From positions 1,302,001 to 1,366,000 of the forward strand of contig NZ_LT598653.1 in assembly GCF_900078365.1 (NCBI RefSeq): 64,000 bases of DNA. Reading direction: 5' to 3'. Below the pieces are notes generated by a model. The model searched no databases and was not told the origin of the DNA. It saw nothing but the letters and a program-made list of their open reading frames with translations. Made by a program: the position numbers and the translations under genes. This DNA is from an uncultured Sphingopyxis sp. GTDB taxonomy: Bacteria; Pseudomonadota; Alphaproteobacteria; Sphingomonadales; Sphingomonadaceae. This document shows positions 43,493-51,898 of the stretch, in pieces; position 1 is the stretch's first letter, and every line of letters starts with the position of its first letter.

Positions 43493-43509
43493 TGACAGCG
43501 CTGTGACAG
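43493..43509 (+). promoter_or_regulatory. TGACAG-CGCTG-TGACAG direct repeat before the M20-PepSY-astA operon
   Basis: Exact direct repeat with 5-bp spacer, 14 bp after the kinase stop and 102 bp before the GTG start of the M20 gene. Fourth exact copy near the two-component genes. Confidence 0.6.
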
Positions 43510-43611
43510 GAAGCCGGCATAGGCTCCGCTCATAAACATCGCCCATCAAGGGCGAGCGCGGGGCGCAGCCCGCATCTCAGTCTTGTTGGGCCTTCTGGGA
43601 GGGAGATTTTC

Positions 43612-45042
43612 GTGCGTCCATTTGGCGTCATTCGTAACGCGTTGTCGCACGCGGTGGTCGCTGCTTGTCTGGTGTTGCCCGGGTCGGCGCACGCGCAGGC
43701 CGACGCCGGCCGCGACCGCTTCCGCGAAACATACAAGGAGCTGATCGAGACCGACACCTCGCTCTCGAACGGCGACTGCACGCTCGCGGCGAGCCGGATG
43801 AAGGCGCGGCTCGTCGCTGCAGGCTACCCCGAAAACCAGTTTCGCGTCGTCGTGCCCGAGAAGTTTCCGAAGTTCGGCAACCTCGTCGGCGAAATCCCGG
43901 GCAGCGATCCAAAGGCTCCCGCCATCCTGCTCGTCGCGCATATCGATGTCGTGGAGGCGAAGCGCGAGGACTGGGAGCGCGACCCGTTCAAGCTGGTCGA
44001 GGAAGATGGCTATTTCTTCGCGCGCGGCGCGATCGACGACAAGGCGATGGCCGCGATCTTTGTCGACTCGCTGGTCCGCTATCGCGAGGAAAGCTTCAAA
44101 CCGCGCCGCACGGTCAAGGTCGCGCTGACATGCGGCGAGGAAACCGACGCCACCTTCGACGGGGTCGAATATCTGCTCGCCACCGAGCCCGAGACGCTGA
44201 AGGCAGGTTTCGCGATCAACGAGGGCGGCAAGGGCTGGCTCGACGACAAGGGCGCGCCGCGCACTTTCGGCGTCCAGGCGGGCGAGAAAATCTACCAGGA
44301 TTTTACCCTCGTCACGAGCGGGCCGGGCGGCCACAGCGCGCGTCCGCACGCCGACAATCCGATCACGCGCCTGTCCGAAGCGCTCGCGCGGACGGGCAAT
44401 TATCATTTTCCCGCGATGCCGGGCGATGCGGTGCGCAATTTCTTCGCGCGCTCGGCGCCGCTCTATCCGGGCGCGACGGGCGATGCGATGCGTCTCGTCG
44501 GTTCGGGCGCGGACGATGCCGCGGCGCTCGACCTTTTGAGCAAGGCCGATCCGGTGTGGAACGCAATGATCCGCACGACCTGCACCAACACGCAGGTGAC
44601 CGGCGGGCACGCGCCGAACGCGGTGCCGCAGCGCGCGCAGGCGACGATCAACTGCCGCATCCTGCCGGGTACGACGATCGACACGATCCACAAGGCGCTG
44701 GTGGAGGTCGTCGCCGATCCGCGGATCGAAGTCACGCTCGCCGACGAGCCCGGCCCGGTATCGGCCCCGCCGCCGCTGACCCCCGAAATCATGAAGCCCG
44801 TCGAAAAGCTCGTCGCCGAAATGTGGCCGGGGGTGCCGGTGATCCCGAACCTCAGCACCGGCGCGACCGATGGCCGCTTCCTGATGGCGGCGGGTATCCC
44901 GACCTACGGCATTTCCGCGATTTTTGTCGATCCGGACGGCAATGGTGTCCACGGGCTCAACGAACGCGTGCGCGTGAAGTCGCTCTATGACGCGCGCCAG
45001 TTCCTCCACAGCCTCGTCAAGACCTACGCGAGCGCTCGATGA
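43612..45042 (+). CDS. Exported M20-family metallopeptidase
   Basis: A 476-residue protein beginning at GTG with GGGAGGGAG upstream. It has a signal peptide to about residue 28 (GSAHAQ). Di-zinc ligands are seen in LLVAHIDVVEAKREDWERDP, FARGAIDDKAMAAIF and LTCGEETDATFDGVE. The M20 group includes carboxypeptidases and dipeptidases acting on acyl-amino acids or peptides, here periplasmic. It is first in a three-gene overlap-coupled operon with a PepSY membrane protein and arginine N-succinyltransferase, controlled by an upstream TGACAG repeat. It may supply arginine or glutamate from peptides. Confidence 0.87.
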   Translation: MRPFGVIRNALSHAVVAACLVLPGSAHAQADAGRDRFRETYKELIETDTSLSNGDCTLAASRMKARLVAAGYPENQFRVVVPEKFPKFGNLVGEIPGSDPKAPAILLVAHIDVVEAKREDWERDPFKLVEEDGYFFARGAIDDKAMAAIFVDSLVRYREESFKPRRTVKVALTCGEETDATFDGVEYLLATEPETLKAGFAINEGGKGWLDDKGAPRTFGVQAGEKIYQDFTLVTSGPGGHSARPHADNPITRLSEALARTGNYHFPAMPGDAVRNFFARSAPLYPGATGDAMRLVGSGADDAAALDLLSKADPVWNAMIRTTCTNTQVTGGHAPNAVPQRAQATINCRILPGTTIDTIHKALVEVVADPRIEVTLADEPGPVSAPPPLTPEIMKPVEKLVAEMWPGVPVIPNLSTGATDGRFLMAAGIPTYGISAIFVDPDGNGVHGLNERVRVKSLYDARQFLHSLVKTYASAR

Positions 45043-46163
45043 AGGCATGGAAGCCCCGGTTGCTGAAGCTTCATCGCTGGGTCGGCCTCACCCTCGCACT
45101 GTTGCTGACAGTGCAGGGGCTCAGCGGCGCATCGTTGGTCTTTCGCGACGAAATCGAACGCCTTATCCATCCGGCGCTGGTCGTGGAACCGGTCGCCACG
45201 CGCGTGCCGGTACAGGCGCTCATGGATGCGGTCGAGGCGCGCCATGAGGGGGCGACGATCAGCCGCGCCGAATTTTCGGCGTGGGATGACGGCGCGGTGC
45301 TGTTCAAGCTGGTCGCGAAGGATGGCACGCGCTGGCTGACCGCGGTCGATCCCTATCGCGGCGCGATCGTGCGCGACGGGGCGCTCGCGTCGTGGCCGGG
45401 CGAATGGATTTTCCTCCTCCACGACAGCCTGCTCGCAGGCCCGGTCGGTGAGACCATCGTCGGTGTCGAAGGGCTGGGTCTGCTGTTCCTCGCACTCGTC
45501 GGCCCGATCGTCTGGTGGCCGGGACGCAAGCGATTGAAGCACGGATTCAAGGTCGTCACGGATCGAGGCGCCGACCTCAAATGGCGGACGCTGCACCGGG
45601 CGGGCGGGGCGATCGCGGCGGTGGTGCTCGTCATGTCGGCGACGACCGGCGTGCTGATGGTGTGGAAGCCCGGCTTTCGCAATGTGCTGCAGACCGTCAC
45701 TCCGGTTACCGACAAGCCGGCGCCGAAAGTCGACGCACAGCCGGGCGCGGCGATGGTTCCGCTCGATCGCCTTGTTGCCAAGGCGCGTGCCGAATATGGC
45801 GCGACGGCGCTCCGTCAGATCCGCTTTTCGGATGAAGGCCGCGTTGCGGCGATCTTCCTCGAAAGCGACCTCACCGTCCGCGCCGAAGGCGCCAAGCAAA
45901 TCTACTATAACCGCTACGACGGCAGCGATGTCGGCCACTATGTGTCGGGCGCGCTGCCCGTGGGGACCGAGATCGTCGACTGGCTGATCACGCTCCACAC
46001 CGGGATGTTCGGCGGCACGGCGACGCGGCTGCTCGTGATGGCGGGCGGGTTGTCGCTCGCGGGCCTGTCGGCGAGCGGGCTGTGGCTCTGGTATTCGCGG
46101 ACGTCGCGGGGGCGCAAGCGCCGCCCCGCGGCGCGGTCTGCGGCAGTGACGGAGGGCGCCTGA
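45039..46163 (+). CDS. PepSY-associated transmembrane protein
   Basis: A 374-residue inner-membrane protein with four hydrophobic helices and two PepSY-like periplasmic domains. Its start (WKPRLLKLHRWVGLTLALLL) and the later HDSLLAGPVGETIVGVEGLG, LHRAGGAIAAVVLVMSATTG and LHTGMFGGTATRLLVMAGGL are typical, with conserved histidines that in relatives bind heme. Relatives serve in iron or siderophore reduction at the membrane. It overlaps the M20 stop (ATGA) and the astA start by 1 bp. Relationship to arginine metabolism is unclear. Confidence 0.85.
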   Translation: MKAWKPRLLKLHRWVGLTLALLLTVQGLSGASLVFRDEIERLIHPALVVEPVATRVPVQALMDAVEARHEGATISRAEFSAWDDGAVLFKLVAKDGTRWLTAVDPYRGAIVRDGALASWPGEWIFLLHDSLLAGPVGETIVGVEGLGLLFLALVGPIVWWPGRKRLKHGFKVVTDRGADLKWRTLHRAGGAIAAVVLVMSATTGVLMVWKPGFRNVLQTVTPVTDKPAPKVDAQPGAAMVPLDRLVAKARAEYGATALRQIRFSDEGRVAAIFLESDLTVRAEGAKQIYYNRYDGSDVGHYVSGALPVGTEIVDWLITLHTGMFGGTATRLLVMAGGLSLAGLSASGLWLWYSRTSRGRKRRPAARSAAVTEGA

Positions 46164-47194
46164 TGCGCATCGTCCGCCCGATCGAAACGCGCGACCTTGC
46201 CGCGCTCGTCGACTTGGCCGAAAGTCTCGGGCCCGGGATGACGACGCTGCCGGCGGACCGCGCCACGCTCGCTGAAAAGGTCGAGCGGTCGGTCGCGAGC
46301 TTTGCCGGCAACATCGAGCGCGCCGACGCGCATTATATGCTGGTGCTCGAGGATGCCGAGGGCCGGTTGCTCGGCACCTCGGCGCTCTATCCGTCGGTTG
46401 GCGCGCCGTTTGGTTTCTTCTCTTACAAGCGCATCCGTCTCGTGCAGCGAAGCCAGGCGGTCGGCGCGAGTTGCGACGTCGAGATGCTGACGCTCGCCAA
46501 CGACTATACCGGGACGACCGAGGTCGGGACGCTCGCGGTGCGGCCGAGCGAGAAGGGCAGCGGGGCAGGGAGGCTGCTCGCGCGGGCGCGCTACATGCTC
46601 GTCGCGTCGCGGCCCGACCTGTTCGCGCCGCTGCTGATGGCCGAGATGCGCGGCTGGCAGGATGCCGCCGGGCGCAACCCCTTCTGGGATGCGGTCGGCG
46701 CGCGCTTCTTCAACATGGATTTTGCGACTGCCGACCGGCTGAGCGCGGTGCGCGGCGCCGATTTCATCGCCGAACTGCTGCCCAAGCATCCGATCTATAT
46801 CGACCTGCTCCCCGATGCCGCGCGCGCCGTTATCGGCCGTCCGCACGATGCCAGTGCGCCGGCGAGGGCGATGTTGATGCAGGAAGGTTTCCGCTACGAA
46901 GGCTATGTCGACGTGTTCGACGTCGGGCCGCAGGTGCATTGCGACCGCGACCAGATCGCGACGGTGCGGTTGTCGCGTTGCGGCCTGCCAGTGACGCTCT
47001 CGCCCAATTTTGCGCCCGGCGCGCGCGACTATCTGGTGTGCACCGGCGATCTGGACCGCTTCCGTGTTACGCTGGCGGCGGCCCGGCCCGCTCCGGGCGA
47101 GATCGCGCTAAGCGACGATGTCGTTCGGGCGCTTGGCGCCGATCGCGGCGAGCAACTCCGCTCGTCGCCGGTTCAATTGGACATCGGCGCATGA
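46163..47194 (+). CDS. astA: Arginine N-succinyltransferase
   Basis: A 343-residue protein matching AstA in length and sequence: the N-terminus MRIVRPIETRDLAALVDLAE, SALYPSVGAPFGFFSYKRI, LRPSEKGSGAGRLLARARYM-like VRPSEKGSGAGRLLARARYM, and the DAVGARFFNMDFATADRLSA region. It transfers succinyl from succinyl-CoA to L-arginine, the first step of the ammonia-producing succinyltransferase pathway. It is separated by a LysR gene and a TonB receptor from astC and astD; astB and astE are not in the window. Translationally coupled to the PepSY gene. Confidence 0.92.
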   Translation: MRIVRPIETRDLAALVDLAESLGPGMTTLPADRATLAEKVERSVASFAGNIERADAHYMLVLEDAEGRLLGTSALYPSVGAPFGFFSYKRIRLVQRSQAVGASCDVEMLTLANDYTGTTEVGTLAVRPSEKGSGAGRLLARARYMLVASRPDLFAPLLMAEMRGWQDAAGRNPFWDAVGARFFNMDFATADRLSAVRGADFIAELLPKHPIYIDLLPDAARAVIGRPHDASAPARAMLMQEGFRYEGYVDVFDVGPQVHCDRDQIATVRLSRCGLPVTLSPNFAPGARDYLVCTGDLDRFRVTLAAARPAPGEIALSDDVVRALGADRGEQLRSSPVQLDIGA

Positions 47195-47205
47195 TCGCGC
47201 GGCAA

Positions 47206-48114
47206 TCAGCCTTGCGCTGCCGCTTCGGCGAGGATCCATTCGCGCAGCCGCGCGAAGAGCGGGCTGTTCAGGCGTTCGGCCGGATAGACGAGATAATAGG
47301 CCGCTTCGCCGACCACCGCCTGGTCGAACGGGCAGACAAGTGCGCCCGATTCGAGCTCGGGTTCGATCATGAAACTGGGGAGCAGGGCGACGCCTGCGCC
47401 CGCGACCGCGGCCTGCGCGAGCATCAGGAAATGTTCGAAAGTCGGCCCGGCGATCATGCCGTCGACCGGCACCCCCATATGGTGCAGCCACAGTCGCCAC
47501 GCATCGCGGCGTTCGGCCTGAACGAGAAGCGGAAAATGGAGCAGATCGCGCGGCGTAGTGACCGGGTGTTCGTCGAGCAGGCGCGGTGCGATCACGGGGA
47601 TGGCGCGCTCGCGAAACAGCAGGTCATGCTCGGCGCGAGGCCAGGTCGGCAGGCCATAATGGACCGCCGCGTCGAACCTTTCATCCTCGAAGTCGAACTC
47701 GTGGCTGCGCGCGGCGAACTCGATCACCAGCTCGGGCATGTCGCGGGTCAATTGCCCCAGTCTCGGCGCGAGCCAGCGCATGCCGAAGGTCGGCAGCGTC
47801 GCGATGCGCAGCGCGGTTTCGGCCGGTTCGGCGAGCGCTCGCGCAGTCGCGACGCGGATTGCCGCGAGCGCCGGGCCGATCGCATCGGCATAGGCGCGGC
47901 CATCCGCGCTGAGCTGGACCCGGCGACCGGCGCGGTCAAACAACGAGGTCTGGAGCCAGTCCTCGAGCGTCGCGACCTGCCGGCTCACCGCGCTTTGGGT
48001 CAGGCCGATTTCGGCGGCCGCCTTGGAGAAGCTGCCGTGGCGCGCGGCGGCCATGAAGCTGTGCAGGGCGGCCATTGGCGGCAGCAAGCGGCGGGCATGC
48101 TCGTTCATGAGCAT
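47206..48114 (-). CDS. LysR-family regulator (GcvA-like)
   Basis: A 302-residue LysR protein. The N-terminus LPPMAALHSFMAAARHGSFS, AAAEIGLTQSAVSRQVATLE is characteristic of the GcvA branch, and the effector domain follows (RIATLPTFGMRWLAPRLGQL, GAGVALLPSFMIEPELESG). It is convergent with astA (11 bp between stops) and divergent from the siderophore-type receptor at 131 bp, which it may control. Confidence 0.9.
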   Translation of the reverse strand: MLMNEHARRLLPPMAALHSFMAAARHGSFSKAAAEIGLTQSAVSRQVATLEDWLQTSLFDRAGRRVQLSADGRAYADAIGPALAAIRVATARALAEPAETALRIATLPTFGMRWLAPRLGQLTRDMPELVIEFAARSHEFDFEDERFDAAVHYGLPTWPRAEHDLLFRERAIPVIAPRLLDEHPVTTPRDLLHFPLLVQAERRDAWRLWLHHMGVPVDGMIAGPTFEHFLMLAQAAVAGAGVALLPSFMIEPELESGALVCPFDQAVVGEAAYYLVYPAERLNSPLFARLREWILAEAAAQG

Positions 48115-48245
48115 GAGTCATACTTACATGCGGATTGTTCACAAGACAGGATTTTCCAATTGTGCGATTTGTGAGGGTTTTGGCGGGAACAATCAGGAAA
48201 TTCTCCCGCTAGTCAGGGTCCAGGAAATTTTGGAGGGAAGTTATC

Positions 48246-50546
48246 ATGATAAAAGTGCATAAAACACTGCTTTTTGCCGGCGCCGCACTCGGCGTGGCAA
48301 TGGCGCCTTCGTTGGCTTTTTCGCAGGAAACGGAAGCCGCCACCGAAAGCGGCGGCCCGGTGCTCGACGAAATCGTCGTCACCGCCGACCGCACGGGTAC
48401 CGAGCTGGTCCAGGTGGGCAGCTTTCGCGGTGCGAAACAGCTCGACACGCCGCTCACCATCGCGGTGATCCCGCGCGATGTGCTCGATACCCAGCAGGCA
48501 ACCAGCCTGATCGACGCGCTGCGCAACACCGCTGGCGTGACGACGTCGCAGACCTCGCCGACGGTATATAATAATCTGGCGATCCGCGGTATCGACGTGG
48601 AAAATCGCGGCAACTATCGCCTGAACGGCACGCTGCCGATCATCAACCTGACCGACCTGCCGCTCGAGGACAAGGAGCGCATCGAGGCATTGAAAGGCGC
48701 ATCGGCGCTCTATTACGGTTTCACGACGCCATCGGGCATCATCAACCTGACGATGAAACGGCCGACGCAGGATCCGTATCTGGCTGCCAAAATCTTTGGC
48801 AACAGCCACGGGCGTATTGGCGGGCACGTCGATTTTGGCGGGACCACCGGAATTCTCGGCTATCGCATCAACGCCGTTTATGACCGGCCGGATTCGGGCA
48901 TCGACCATACCAGCGGCACGCGAACCGTGCTCGCCGGTGCCTTCGATATCAAGCCGACCGATACGCTCACCGTCCAGGTCGATGGCGAACATATCTTCAA
49001 GAAAGTGAACGAGCCCGGGATTTATCGTTTTAGAGAAACCCCCATCCTGACGGTCGACAATCCCGATACCGGGATCGCGCTTCCCGAGCTGATCGATCCC
49101 CACACGAACTTCGGCCCCGACTGGGCGGCCAACCGGACCGAGGCCACAAATTTGCTCGGCAAGGTGATCTGGAAATTCAGCCCATCCTGGGAATTTGTCG
49201 CGAGTGCCGGTCTGTCGCAGGTCCAGCGCGGGCGCCATTTCAACACGCTCGACCCGAACGATCCCAATACTGATCCGCTGAGGGGACCGGTGGGCGAATT
49301 TCCGGTCTCGATCAGCTATCAGCCGGTCGCGAAATTCAAGAACCAGAATTATCGCGCGGAAGTGGCGGGCGCCTTCGAAACCTTCGGCATCAAGCATGAG
49401 TTGCTGATCGGCGTGTCGCAGAATATCCGTGCCAACCGTTCGTCGGCAAGTACGGCCCAGACCTGCTTCTATAACAATGCGACCGGCGCCCTTCTCGGCG
49501 CGGGTTTCCCCTCGACGCCCGTGCCGGCCGGCGCGACGCGTTCGGCCTGCCTCCAGAGCATCACCGACCCGCACGATATCCCTCAGCTTGGCGAACCGCT
49601 TCCGGGGCTCAACAACCCGACGCAGATCACCGATACGGGGGCGTTCATCTTCGATCGCATGGAAATCGGCGAATGGTTGCAGCTCCTGGGCGGCGTCCGT
49701 ATCTCCGATTACAAGGAAGAGCGTCTCGACACCGGCCTGAAGACCTTCTCGGCAAGCCCGACCTCGCTGTCCTTCGGCGCGGTGGTGAAGCCGATCTCGT
49801 CGGTCAGCATCTACGGCACCTATATCGAAGGCCTGGAATCGACCCCGGCGGCGCCGCTCACCACGGTCAACGCGGCCGAACAACTCCCGCCAAGCGCCTC
49901 GACGCAATATGAGGGCGGCATCAAGTGGGAGCCGAAGAGTGGTCTGTTGTTCCAGGCGGCCTATTTCGACATCAGTCGCGACTCGGCGGTCGTCAACGGC
50001 GCCAATCGGTGGGTCAAGGATGGGAAATCGTCCTACCGCGGGGTCGAACTCAGCTTCACCGGCAATGTCACACCCGACTGGTCGGTCTATGCGAGCGCGC
50101 TGTTCCTCGATGCGAAATACAAGTCGGGATCGCCGACGCTGCTCGTCGTCGATGATGCGGGCAATCCGGTCCTCGGCCCCGATGGAAGTCAGCGGATCAG
50201 CCCGAGCATCGTCGGCAACCGGGTCGAGAACGCTGCGAAACGGACCTTCTCGCTTGCGACCGAATATCGTTTCACCGATTGGCTGCCGGGCTTCAGTGTC
50301 AACGGTGCGGTTTACCACACCGGCAATCGCGCAATTAACCCCCTGAACCAGGCCTTTATCCCCGGCTACACGCTGTTCGACCTGGGGGCGGGTTACACGA
50401 CCGATATCGCCGGCACGGAAACGACCTTCCGCATCAGCGCCGAAAATGTCGGCGGGAAGAAATATTGGGGATCGACCGGAGGCCTGCTCCTCTCGCAGGG
50501 TGTGCCCTCAACGGTCAAATTCTCGATCGAGACAAAGTTCTTCTGA
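48246..50546 (+). CDS. TonB-dependent siderophore receptor
   Basis: A 766-residue receptor with a signal peptide to about residue 28, a TonB-box-like VLDEIVVTADRTGTE, and a plug with LAIRGIDVENRGNYRLNGTL and ERIEALKGASALYYGFTTPS, the FhuE/FpvA-type siderophore receptor signature. The barrel ends in TVKFSIETKFF. It probably imports a ferric siderophore. A GGAGGGAAG ribosome site precedes ATG. It is followed by a strong terminator. No siderophore synthesis gene is nearby, so it likely scavenges foreign siderophores. Confidence 0.92.
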   Translation: MIKVHKTLLFAGAALGVAMAPSLAFSQETEAATESGGPVLDEIVVTADRTGTELVQVGSFRGAKQLDTPLTIAVIPRDVLDTQQATSLIDALRNTAGVTTSQTSPTVYNNLAIRGIDVENRGNYRLNGTLPIINLTDLPLEDKERIEALKGASALYYGFTTPSGIINLTMKRPTQDPYLAAKIFGNSHGRIGGHVDFGGTTGILGYRINAVYDRPDSGIDHTSGTRTVLAGAFDIKPTDTLTVQVDGEHIFKKVNEPGIYRFRETPILTVDNPDTGIALPELIDPHTNFGPDWAANRTEATNLLGKVIWKFSPSWEFVASAGLSQVQRGRHFNTLDPNDPNTDPLRGPVGEFPVSISYQPVAKFKNQNYRAEVAGAFETFGIKHELLIGVSQNIRANRSSASTAQTCFYNNATGALLGAGFPSTPVPAGATRSACLQSITDPHDIPQLGEPLPGLNNPTQITDTGAFIFDRMEIGEWLQLLGGVRISDYKEERLDTGLKTFSASPTSLSFGAVVKPISSVSIYGTYIEGLESTPAAPLTTVNAAEQLPPSASTQYEGGIKWEPKSGLLFQAAYFDISRDSAVVNGANRWVKDGKSSYRGVELSFTGNVTPDWSVYASALFLDAKYKSGSPTLLVVDDAGNPVLGPDGSQRISPSIVGNRVENAAKRTFSLATEYRFTDWLPGFSVNGAVYHTGNRAINPLNQAFIPGYTLFDLGAGYTTDIAGTETTFRISAENVGGKKYWGSTGGLLLSQGVPSTVKFSIETKFF

Positions 50547-50561
50547 CCGTCTCTCCCCCTG

Positions 50562-50587
50562 CCGGGGCGGGCCTTCGCCCGCCCCGG
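50562..50587 (+). terminator. Intrinsic terminator after the siderophore receptor gene
   Basis: A perfect 11-bp GC stem (50562-50572 with 50577-50587) closed by a 4-base loop, 16 bp after the stop, followed by ACTTATT. Confidence 0.8.
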
Positions 50588-50704
50588 ACTTATTCCAATA
50601 TGGAATGAAAATCGTCAAATAACTCCGATTATCTGCTGAATTTCTTCCTGTGGGAACGCGGTTTGGGAATTTACTGAGGGGCTCGCACAACTTTGGAGAA
50701 CGCG

Positions 50705-51898
50705 ATGACTACCCCGCTCATGAATGTTTACGCGCGCGCACCGCTGGCCTTCGTCAAGGGCGAGGGCGCCTGGCTTACCAGCCGCGAAGGCGGCGAGCCC
50801 TATCTCGACTGCGTCGCCGGGGTCGCGTCGAACGCGCTTGGCCATTGCCACCCTGCGCTCGTCGCGGCGCTGGTCGAACAGGGCCACTCGCTCTGGCATG
50901 TGTCGAACATGTTCGAGGTGCCTGGGCAGGATAGGCTGGCAGCGCGGCTGATCGAAGCGAGCTTTGCCGACACAGTTTTCTTCGCCAACACCGGGACCGA
51001 GGCGGTCGAGTGCGCGATCAAGGTCGCGCGCCGCTATCACGCCGCGCGCGGTGCGCCCGAGCGCCAAGCCATCATTGGCTTCCATGGCGCGTTCCACGGC
51101 CGGACTTATGCTGCGCTGAACGCGGCGGGCAACGCCGCGCATCTTGAGGGGTTCGGCGCGCCGATGTCGGGCTTCGTCCATCTGTCGGTCGACGACGAGG
51201 CTGCGCTTGCCGCCGCGATCGCCGATCCCGCGACCGCCGCGGTGTTAATCGAGCCGGTGCAGGGCGAGGGCGGCGCGCGCGCGATGACGCGCGCCTTTCT
51301 TGAGAGCCTGCGCACGGCCTGCACCGCCGCCGGCGTTCTGCTGATCTATGACGAGGTGCAGAGCGGTATGGGGCGCACCGGCCAGTTGTTCGCGCACCAA
51401 TGGTTTCCGGGCACCGAGCCCGATATCATGGCGGTCGCCAAGGCGCTCGGGTCGGGGCTTCCTGTCGCCGCATGCCTTGCCACGACCGAGGCGGCGTCGG
51501 GGATGCAGCCAGGCGGACACGGTTCGACCTTTGGGGGGAATCCGCTCGCGATGGCGGTCGCGACCGCCGCGTTCGACGAAATCGCGAAGCCCGAAACCCT
51601 GGCGCATGCGCGCGCGCTGTCAAAGCGGCTGCGCGCCAGTCTCGGGACGCTGGCCGCGGGCTGGCCCGACGTCATCACCGACGTGCGCGGCAAAGGCCTG
51701 CTGATCGGACTGAGGCTTGCAGTGAACAACCGTGCCTTTATCGCGGCTGCGCGTACTCAGAGGCTGCTCGTCGCGGGCGGGGGCGACAATATCGTGCGGC
51801 TGCTGCCGCCGCTGACGATGAGTATCGCGGAAGCCGACGAAGTCGTCGCCCGCCTCGACGCAACCTGTGCGGTGATGACCGCGGCGGTTGCGGCATGA
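50705..51898 (+). CDS. astC: Succinylornithine/acetylornithine aminotransferase
   Basis: A 397-residue class III aminotransferase. It has FANTGTEAVECAIKVARRYH, GFHGAFHGRTYAALNAAGN, LIYDEVQSGMGRTG and the PLP lysine in MAVAKALGSGLPVAACL, close to ArgD/AstC. The immediate partner astD favours the catabolic role: conversion of N2-succinylornithine to succinylglutamate semialdehyde. It overlaps astD (ATGA). ATG 50705 is used; a TTG four codons earlier is less likely. Biosynthetic ArgD activity cannot be excluded. Confidence 0.88.
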   Translation: MTTPLMNVYARAPLAFVKGEGAWLTSREGGEPYLDCVAGVASNALGHCHPALVAALVEQGHSLWHVSNMFEVPGQDRLAARLIEASFADTVFFANTGTEAVECAIKVARRYHAARGAPERQAIIGFHGAFHGRTYAALNAAGNAAHLEGFGAPMSGFVHLSVDDEAALAAAIADPATAAVLIEPVQGEGGARAMTRAFLESLRTACTAAGVLLIYDEVQSGMGRTGQLFAHQWFPGTEPDIMAVAKALGSGLPVAACLATTEAASGMQPGGHGSTFGGNPLAMAVATAAFDEIAKPETLAHARALSKRLRASLGTLAAGWPDVITDVRGKGLLIGLRLAVNNRAFIAAARTQRLLVAGGGDNIVRLLPPLTMSIAEADEVVARLDATCAVMTAAVAA

